Shown here: positions 36,060-64,000 of the stretch, piece after piece | Numbering within the stretch: position 1 is the stretch's first letter | Layout: every line of letters starts with the position of its first letter | Source: Tubiluchus corallicola | Lineage: Eukaryota; Priapulida; Priapulimorpha; Priapulimorphida; Tubiluchidae | Assembly: GCA_030141605.1 (NCBI GenBank) | Contig: JAQGDQ010000318.1 | Coordinates: 207,839 to 271,838, forward strand | DNA length: 64,000 nt | Direction: 5' to 3' | The notes under the pieces: generated by a model | What the model saw: only the letters and a program-made list of their open reading frames with translations | Database searches by the model: none | Told to the model about the DNA's origin: nothing | Position numbers and translations under genes: made by a program

Positions 36060-37795
36060 CCAAAAACACTGCCTCAGACGATTGTTCACACGCACAGGTT
36101 CCATAATGAATAGATTGCTAACAGACGGATAAGCTAAAGCCATATTCACACTAAAACAAAGTTGTGAACACACGTTCAAAGTTAAAATAGCTATAACGAA
36201 GACAACTAATTGGTACAAATTAAAAACGTTTCACACCAAAAAAACATGTCGTGCTTTTAAATTTTCACATGCACAACAGAACTGATAAATGTTAGCAATG
36301 GTAATTAGCAACAGTATATCAGATTTTCACGTCACATTTGGAAGGCACTCTTAAAAAACAGACAAAATTTCAAAACTAATGTGCAACGTAGAAAAATAAT
36401 GATTAGTCTTCACTCTAAATTGCGCATTTTCATAATATTACAGTAACAGAAACGTCACTGTACCGCCGTTCACATACATAGCACCAGCAGTGAAGTTTAG
36501 CACGTTGAGCAATTAATACACGTAGTTTGTCTGCAATCAATGGCTCAACCAGGCGGCCCGTTGAATAAGTTATGGTGAAGCGGTCTAGCGTCCAGCTAGG
36601 GGTAGAGCAGGTAGATAGGTCAACTGTTAACGCGTGCGCGTAATTATAGGTTATTCATACACAGAGAGGGAGGGAGAGAGAGAGTAGACAAAGAAGTATT
36701 GAAGAAGTTCATTAAATTAAGGGCATCGAAAAGCGCAGACAATACGGGAAATCTTTGCATTTAGCAGTTACTACTGACACGTGTTATTTACAAAAATGTG
36801 TCAGTAAAGTTTCTGGAGAATAAACAGATTTGACTAGAGTTGAATCGCTCAGAAAGAGAATAGATTCAAGCTTGACACACGTATGAAGTTAATTAGACAA
36901 CTTCCATGTTTGACCTAGTGACCTTGACCTTGGCCATTTTCAATCCGGACTCAATTGGTTTCAAACTAACTGTATCCTAGACTGTTCCCTGCACCAGATT
37001 AGTTGATTATAGTTTTGTCAGTTTTGATTTTACAGATCATTTTTCCCTCAATGACCTTGATCTTTGACCTTCGAAGAAAAAATCTGTATGTTTCTAGCAC
37101 AGAAGATCAAACTTGTGATTATAGCTTCATCACTTTTGTTTTCGTGTTCACAGACGGACAAACAAAACACAGACAGACAGGCAGACAAACAGACAGATGC
37201 ACATAATTGCGCTATATACACGCTGTTGGCGTAGTGATAAATGTAACTCACAAAAATATAGCTCATCTAATGTAAAAAATCACTGCTTCACTGTTACTTT
37301 GTGAGGAGATGGTTACTCACGTGCTTCACAATGGAAGTTAAGCACAAATGAAACTGGCCAGACATAGGCTAGAGGACCAAATCATCAGTGTCAGTTTACA
37401 ACGTTCAGACCTGTTCGAGATTAAAGCTCCACACTAATGAACAATTGTCGGTTCAGTAACTGATTCCAAGGCCTGAGGTTTATAATCAGCTAGGTATTGG
37501 TCTTGCCACAAACATCCACAGGCCCTGCTGTTAAATGCTGGCTTCTTACTTGTAGCCTACGAATTGTTGCAAAAAGGAATATTGCTGGCTTCGGATTTCC
37601 TCAAAGTGTAGTTCTTTTTTGTGATAACCAGTTAGTAATTGCAAAGATAAGAAACCCGTTGGAGTTCACATGCAGCTGTTCTGCTTCAAGGAATGTCCAC
37701 CGAAAGCCAATGAGAAGCAGCAGAGAAGGTGATTATGGAAGATTTTCGGCATTTAAGAACTGTTGTTTTTGTTGTTATTAATATTAATTAACTTG
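36060..37795. other. Region upstream of ESPN exon 1, no gene recognised
   Basis: At about 36905-37215 there is a segment with TGACCTAGTGACCTTGACCT, a later TGACCTTGATCTTTGACCTT and a GACAGACAGGCAGACA tail. It looks like the 3' part of a dispersed retroposon but is unverified. No promoter motif could be assigned with confidence. Confidence 0.5.
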
Positions 37796-37797
37796 AT

Positions 37798-38010
37798 GTT
37801 ACTGTTATTGCTGTTGTTGCTGCTACAGTTGTTGTTGTTATTGTTGTCACTGCTGTTGTTATTGTTGCTGCTGTTACCACTGTTGCTGTTTTAGTGATTG
37901 TTTTTGTTGCTGATGCTGTTGTAGTCGTTGTTAATGCTGCTGTTACTGTCGCAGTTGTTGTTGCTGTTGTCACTGCTGTTGTAGTCGTTGTTGTTTTGTC
38001 GTTAGATTTT
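37798..38010. repeat. (TTG/TGC)n trinucleotide tract
   Basis: Imperfect GTTGTTGCTGCTGTT units over about 210 bp. Confidence 0.93.
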
Positions 38011-38081
38011 CTGTTGTTGCCATTGTCACTTGTTGTCGCCATTGCAGTTGATGCAAATTGCTACTTATAATAGTTGGCAGT

Positions 38082-38795
38082 GTTTTACTCCTGCCACTGT
38101 GGATGCTACATTGTTTTTACTCCTGCCACTGTGGATGCTGCATTGTTTTTACTCCTGCCACTTTGGATGTTACATTGTTTTTACTCCTGCCACTGTGGAT
38201 GTTGCATTGTTTTTACTCCTGCCACTGTGGATGTTATATTGTTTTTACTCCTGCCACTGTGGATGTTATATTGTTTTTACTCCTGCCACTGTGGATGTTA
38301 CATTGTTTTTACTCCTGCCACTGTGGGTGTTACATTGTTTTTACTCCTGCCACTCTGGATGCTACATTGTTTTTACTCCTGCCACTCTGGATGCTACATT
38401 GTTTTTACTCCTGCCAGTGTGGATGCTACATTGTTTTTACTCCATACACTGTAGATGTTGCATTGTTCTTATTATTGACACTGTAGATGTTGCATTGTTT
38501 TTACTCCTGCCACTGTAGATGTTGCATTGTTTTTACTCCTGCCACTGTGGATGTTACATTGTTTTTACTCCTGCCACTGTGGATGTTACATTGTTTTTAC
38601 TCCTGCCATTGTGGATGTTGCATTGTTTTTACTCCTGCCACTGTGGATGTTGCATTGTTTTTACTCCTGCCACTGTGGATGTTATATTGTTTTTACTCCT
38701 GCCACCGTGGATGCTACATTGTTTTTACTCCTGCCACATTGGATGTTACATTGTTTTTACTCCTGCCACTGCGGATGTTGCATTGTTCTTTTGTT
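38082..38795. repeat. 32-bp minisatellite open in all three forward frames
   Basis: About 22 copies of TTTTTACTCCTGCCACTGTG then GATGTTACATTG. The unit has no stop in any plus frame and 32 is not a multiple of 3, so three overlapping long frames arise with a 96-bp protein period. No evidence of translation. Confidence 0.96.
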
Positions 38796-38799
38796 CACA

Positions 38800-39890
38800 T
38801 ATTTTCTGTATTTTCTCTTGATTTAAAAACACAAGCAAAAACTTCCAACTTAAGTTTCATAACTTCATCGTATTTTCTACGCTCAGCAATCGCACTGACA
38901 ACTTCCTATTTTTCTTCAAAACATAAATACAAGGAAATGAGTCTTTTCAACAAAAACATTAACAGTTTTAAATGTACAAATGCCTAGCTATTTACAAATA
39001 CCTGAATACAATGAAAAGCCTGTATGCAAAGAGTAATTTACACTATTCGAATCATTGTAAATAACACTAAGAGCTTAGGAAACCGCATGGGGCTGTCGGC
39101 GAAAATGCGGTTAGTGGTTATCCAAAGAAGGCACACAATAACAACAATATAAATATAAGATGGCGTCACGGCAGCTGTCGACATTTGATAAGGTACATAG
39201 TGCAAATGTGGCGCCATGATTGTGAAAAAAAAGAAAAAATTATAGTTCCTCTGAAAAAACAAAATGTATTAAAAAAAAAATCAAAATATTTTTTTTGCAG
39301 ATAAATAAAATTGCAAAATTAAATTTTCTTTTAATTTAAAATTTGCATATATAAGATAGGTAAGCAAATCATGCATAATATCAACACTGAAAGAGTGTGT
39401 AAACCTGTTAACTTAGAAGGTCTGTTCACCTTTCTTTCACTCAAACAAATGTAGCACGTTTGTTCACCTTGCCATGTCTTTTTTTAAGAAAAAGTTTCTT
39501 TAGATAGATTAACTAAGACTGATTGCACAGTTAGTCTAATAAAATTATATTGGACTCGTGCCAAATAATGGTTTGGCTAAGAAACATTCAGTGAGAAGAG
39601 GATATTATCATAATATTATGGCGTACTAATTGTTACCAGCTCAAAGCAAATTTTGGCAGATAAGATAGCAGAATAGCATCAAAAACACTTCACAAGCTTG
39701 CACCACGCAAACATTTGGTGCCATCTGCTGACAAGAAATGTGGAAAGACAAAGGGTACTGACCCTTTAACAATTTTGTCAACAAAAAAGAACAGTGTTAA
39801 ATAATAATAAACATAATAAAATTTCTTTCTCGAAGCAATATATATATATATGCAGCAGAATGCATAATATGTAGGCACAGCATTAGTACA
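38800..39890. other. Intergenic, nothing recognised
   Basis: AT-rich, with short TATATA at 39838-39850. No coding or RNA feature was seen. Confidence 0.6.
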
Positions 39891-40440
39891 GACTGTCATT
39901 GCCGTTTATTGACTGTCATTCAAATTCAAGATATTTACTGCTTCCTTGCTGTACAGACTGTCATTAACATTCATGACTTTCATTCAAATTCAAGATATTT
40001 ACTGCTTTCTTGCTGTACAGACTGATATTACCATTCATGACTGTCATTCAAATTCAAGATATTTACTGCTTTCTTGCTGTACAGACTGTCATTACCATTA
40101 ATGACTGTCATTCAAATTCAAGATATTTACTACTTTCTTACTGTACAGACTGTCATTACCATTCATGACTGTCATTCAAATTCAAGATATTTACTGCTTT
40201 CTTGCTGTACAGACTGATATTACCATTCATGACTGTCATTCAAATTCAATATATTTACTGCTTTCTTGCTGTACAGACTGTCATCACCATTCATGACTGT
40301 CATTCAAATTCAAGATATTTACTACTTTCTTACTGTACAGACTGTCATTACCATTCATGATTGTCATTCAAATTCAAGATATTTACTACTTTCTTACTGT
40401 ACAGACTGTCATTACCATTCATGACTGTGTCGTTCAAATG
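39890..40440. repeat. 64-bp minisatellite
   Basis: About nine copies of CAGACTGTCATTACCATTCA, TGACTGTCATTCAAATTCAA and GATATTTACTGCTTTCTTGC. Confidence 0.95.
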
Positions 40441-40599
40441 CAAGAAATTTGCAGTTTCTTTGCTGTAATAATAATTAAATCCATTCCTGACCTTCATTCA
40501 GATAAGTAATCTTTATTGTTAGGGAGAGTATAGACTGTTATTGTCGCTCATAACTGTCATTCAAACGAGAGATTAGATAGCGGAGATTTCACTGGTACA

Positions 40600-40865
40600 T
40601 TTGAAAGTCACTGCCTTTTGAGACTGTCAATCCAACCTGTAATGTACTGTACAAACTGTCAAGTGTCCTGTGACTGTCAATCAGACTTGTAATGTACTAT
40701 ACAAACTGTCAATGTGTCCTGTGACTGTCAATCAGACTTGTAATGTACTATACAAACTGTCAATGTGCCTTGTGACTGTCAATCAGACTTGTAATGTACT
40801 GTACAAACTGTCAATGTGTCTTGTGACTGTCAATTAGACATGTAATACGCTGTACAGACTGTTAA
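40600..40865. repeat. 54-bp minisatellite
   Basis: Four to five copies of ACTGTCAATCAGACTTGTAA and TGTACTATACAAACTGTC. It shares the GACTGTCA motif with the 64-bp array just upstream. Confidence 0.92.
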
Positions 40866-40869
40866 CATT

Positions 40870-42090
40870 ACTAATTCTTTGCACTGTGTAATTACCTACA
40901 TTAGATTCAGACTACGTTTTCTGTAATCGAGATAATGCTATAAATGATTTTGCAAATCTAGTATGAATTCTTATTGTCATTTGCCTGTATATAAATAGTC
41001 TGTTGACGATGAAATTTTGCAACTCTCGTCACGTTTTCTATATGCTGTTTTGTTTTTATTTATGATTCTGCGTAATTGCATTAGTAATTATTTATTATAA
41101 TTGTATTGGCTGTTTTTCATTGTGATGCGTGTAGATTTTGTTACTATGCATTAAATACGTACGTTATCTTTTATTATGTATGTATGTAGTGATGAATTAT
41201 AATCTGCAACTATGTCTATTGTATATGATCATTGTTGTTCGTTGTGTCTCATGTGTTATATTCTAAATTATATATATGAGAATATGTTTAATACTCTGTA
41301 AATGCTTTTAGAAATTTTAAACATATCCCTACAAATAGAGGAAATGTATTTTGTACATAGTTTTAAAAATAAGGAATAATAATAATAAAAAAAAAAAAAA
41401 ATAATAATAATAATAATGATGATAATAATAATAATAATATGGTTTTCAGCAGTAATAATAATATTATTATTATTAATAATAATAATAATACCAACATGGC
41501 AGTTTAACAAGCTCATTACAAAATGTAATATTTATAATTTTATCGTAAAAAACAAAAATATTCCATGGTAACTCACTATACAGACTGCCAAACTTTGCGT
41601 CACTTAAATGTCACTTTTTGTCCACACTGTCAGCATTTGAATGACAGTGGTTTGTGTTTTTAGCAATAACAACATAGCAGTTTAACAAACTTAAAATTAC
41701 AAAGCAAAATAATTATAATACTATCGCTAACTGAAGACGACTCCCACAGAATTCACCTGATAGTTCCTACAAAATAATAAATTCAATTTTAATAACTTTA
41801 TTATACGGGTGAGAAATTAACTCCTAATTAACCACAATAGCTTTAACATCAATTAGGCAATAATTAACATAATTAATTTATGCAACTCGTTGCGTCTAGC
41901 ATTTAAACTATACTTTCTTGACTAGAGTCAGTTGATATGCGCCTCAGCTTTAGCTTAAAGAAAAATTATGTACACGTTCACGTTCACATACATAGTACGG
42001 TAATACAAAATCCGCACAGTAGTTAGAAGGGTGAGATCAAATGCAAATGCAGAAAAATGTATTCTCAATAAAACGCTCTCATCCTCATGT
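40870..42090. other. Intergenic downstream of POLRMT, no gene
   Basis: It contains (TAA)n runs at 41375-41490 and a minus-strand AATAAA at 41797-41802 that could serve the POLRMT transcript. Confidence 0.5.
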
Positions 42091-42093
42091 AAG

Positions 42094-42365
42094 GCAGGGA
42101 CGTCAAATGTACGTGTCTAACTTCACATCTCCTGGAATTGAACAAACACGTGTTGAGCCGTGCTAAAATACATTCCAACATTAAAGCAGGGACGTCAAAT
42201 GCACGTGTCTAACTGCACATCTCCTGGAATTGAACAAACACGTGTTGAGCCGTGCTAAAATACATTCCAACATTAAAGCAGGTACGTCAAATGCACGTGT
42301 CTAACTTCACATCTCCTGGAATTGAACAAACACGTGTTGAGCCGAGCTAAAATGTGTTCCACAAG
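42094..42365. repeat. 92-bp repeat, three copies, just past the POLRMT stop
   Basis: The unit contains GCAGGGACGTCAAATGCACG, TGTCTAACTTCACATCTCCT and AACAAACACGTGTTGAGCCG. It starts about 80 bp after the stop codon, so it probably lies in the 3' UTR. Confidence 0.95.
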
Positions 42366-42445
42366 TAAGGGAGGCTGATTTGCTTAACAATGTTTCTCTC
42401 GGCCAGTAACTAGCAGCTTTTTGAGACGGTCATTTCATCTTGACC

Positions 42446-62195
<19,750 letters not shown>

Positions 62196-62234
62196 CTAAG
62201 AAATAAACAAAAACCAAAATTAAAATTAACAACT

Positions 62235-62645
62235 TGACTGCTCCTACCATTTGTTTACATACTAGTACAAAATGAATGCGAACATTTATATCTAGTCCTG
62301 TTTTGGAAGATATCGGCCAAAAGATGGCAGCACTGCAAGTGTTTTAACGTGCCAAAATGGACAATCATGCAAACATACAAACACCTATATTTATTCTTGC
62401 TTTTGAACTAATCATCCAAAAGATGGCAGCACGAAACATGTTTTTACGCTGCAAAACGCAAACTAAAGTACAAAAATCAAACACCTACATCTATTCATGT
62501 TTTTGCACTAATCCAAAAGATGGCAGCACCAAACATGCTGTTACGCTGCAAAACCCAAACTATTGTACAGACATGCAAACACCTACATCTATTCTTGTTT
62601 TTAAAAAAAAAATCATCCAAAGATGGCAGCACTAACATGCTTTTA
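62235..62645. repeat. About 97-bp repeat, four copies (right of micro-exon)
   Basis: Same unit as 61265-61600, with AAAGATGGCAGCAC starts near 62322, 62421, 62517 and 62617. Confidence 0.93.
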
Positions 62646-62649
62646 GGCT

Positions 62650-63040
62650 ATGGTGCAAATGGTACAATAAGTTATCGGTAAGGTAAGTTAACAAATGTAC
62701 ATGCACATATTTTACATACTTTATATAAAGTAACGAAAAAATGTCTATATTAAAGGGACTTGAACGAAATTTAATACGGTTGGCACCGCTTGATAGGCTC
62801 ACTTTGGGACGGAAGTGTTTTGACCGACTGAGTCAATTTGCCGAAGGGTTTAGCATATTGCTACTGTAGCAGTATGAGTCATCACTCATTACCTTAGTAC
62901 GCATTGGAAAGACTTTAAATGAATTTTAGAAACGAATTGTCAAGAATGCCTATGCGCTATTATTTAAGAAACATAATTTATATAAATGAATTAATAAAAA
63001 AGAAAAAAATCGCAAGAAACTGATTATTACTATTAAAAAT
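62650..63040. other. POLRMT intron, nothing recognised
   Basis: Unique AT-rich sequence without a supported feature. Confidence 0.55.
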
Positions 63041-63044
63041 CACA

Positions 63045-64000
63045 AGATAAAGAGAACACAAATAGTACTATTACTACTCACTACTGTGGGTCCGTCTAGG
63101 TGCGAGTCAATGAGGTGATACCAGATACAGAGTACACAAATAGTACTATTACTACTCACTACTGTGGGTCTGTCTAGGTGCAAGTCAATGAGGTAATACT
63201 TGATAAAGAGTACACAAATAGTACTATTACTACTCACTACTGTGGGTCCGTCTAGGTGCGAGTCAATGAGGTAATACTTGATAAAGAATACACAAATAGT
63301 ACTATTACTACTCACTACTGTGGGTCCGTCTAGGTGTGAGTCAATGAGGTGATACCAGATAAAGAGTACACAAATAGTATGATTACTACTCACGACTGTG
63401 GGTCCGTCTAGGTGTGAGTCAATAAGGTGATACCAGATAAAGAGTACACAAATAGTACTATTACTACTCACAACTGTGGGTCCGTCTAGGTGAGAGTCAA
63501 TGAGGTGATACCAGATAAAGAGTACACAAATAGTATGATTACTACTCACGACTGTGGGTCCGTCTAGGTGCGAGTCAATAAGGTGATACCAGATAAAGAG
63601 TACACAAATAGTACTATTACTACTCACAACTGTGGGTCCGTCTAGGTGAGAGTCAATGAGGTGATACCAGATAAAGAGTACACAAATAGTATGATTACTA
63701 CTCACGACTGTGGGTCCGTCTAGGTGTGAGTCAATAAGGTGATACCAGATAAAGAGTACACAAATAGTACTATTACTACTCACGACTGTGGGTCCGTCTA
63801 GGTGCGAGTCAATGAGGTGATACCAGATAAAGAGTACACAAATAGTACTATTACTACTCACGACTGTGGGTCCGTCTAGGTGCGAGTCAATAAGGTGATA
63901 CCAGATAAAGAGTACACAAATAGTACTATTACTACTCACAACTGTGGGTCCGTCTAGGTGAGAGTCAATGAGGTGATACCAGATAAAGAGTACACAAATA
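63045..64000. repeat. 78-bp array with an invariant minus-strand splice-donor-like motif
   Basis: About 12 copies run off the right edge. On the minus strand each unit reads a coding-like YHLIDSHLDGPTV followed at once by GTGAGT. In part of the array two variants alternate (156-bp higher-order unit). The resulting 299-residue open frame is not called as a gene. Confidence 0.95.

Noticed and set aside
63040-63939. 299-residue open frame as a repeat protein gene
   Set aside because: It exists only because the 78-bp unit is a multiple of 3 without stops. The unit contains an invariant donor motif and lies in the POLRMT intron. Kept as a repeat finding instead.

Overview
The window is eukaryotic, intron-rich nuclear DNA from an animal, most likely a marine invertebrate. 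It is AT-rich and very heavy in microsatellites, minisatellites and short DNA transposons. Two conserved metazoan genes can be read, both on the minus strand, and a stand-alone 5S rRNA gene also lies on the minus strand. The clade is uncertain. A lophotrochozoan such as a mollusc would fit the 5S sequence and repeat style, but this is only an impression.

From 42.4 to 62.2 kb lies the 3' part of POLRMT, the single-subunit mitochondrial RNA polymerase. I could chain 17 exons with consistent splice phases into 669 C-terminal residues ending in the family's usual ...FFS and a stop codon. The catalytic motifs are all present: the DGSCNGLQH aspartate, the RKVVKQTVMTVVYG helix and the HDCYWTH aspartate. 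The N-terminal part (mitochondrial leader, pentatricopeptide region) lies beyond the right edge. From 23.0 to 36.05 kb, in the same orientation and downstream, are five exons of an espin-type ankyrin gene (actin-bundle protein). They run from the probable start codon through eight ankyrin repeats. Its later exons (proline-rich, WH2 and actin-bundling parts) were not recognised, so the gene model is 3'-incomplete.

The left 23 kb holds no protein gene that I can support. It contains (TC)n, (TAA)n, (TTATG)n, a 2.5-kb 46-bp satellite, several MITE-like families, a SINE-like insertion with a 12-bp target duplication, and the 5S gene at 11.9 kb. ESPN introns carry a clean solo LTR with a 5-bp target duplication and a broken LINE sitting inside a (GACA/GGAC)n microsatellite. 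The 36-42 kb intergenic stretch is mostly minisatellites.

The most unusual pattern is in the POLRMT introns. Many introns carry their own private tandem array. Around the exon at 48313-48457 the arrays on both sides are built from that exon's own splice junctions, so the real 5' and 3' splice sites are each one member of a series of near-copies. A 78-bp array at the right edge has the same look (coding-like stretch plus an invariant GTGAGT donor). A pogo-like transposon with TA duplications ends only about 12 bp from another POLRMT acceptor.
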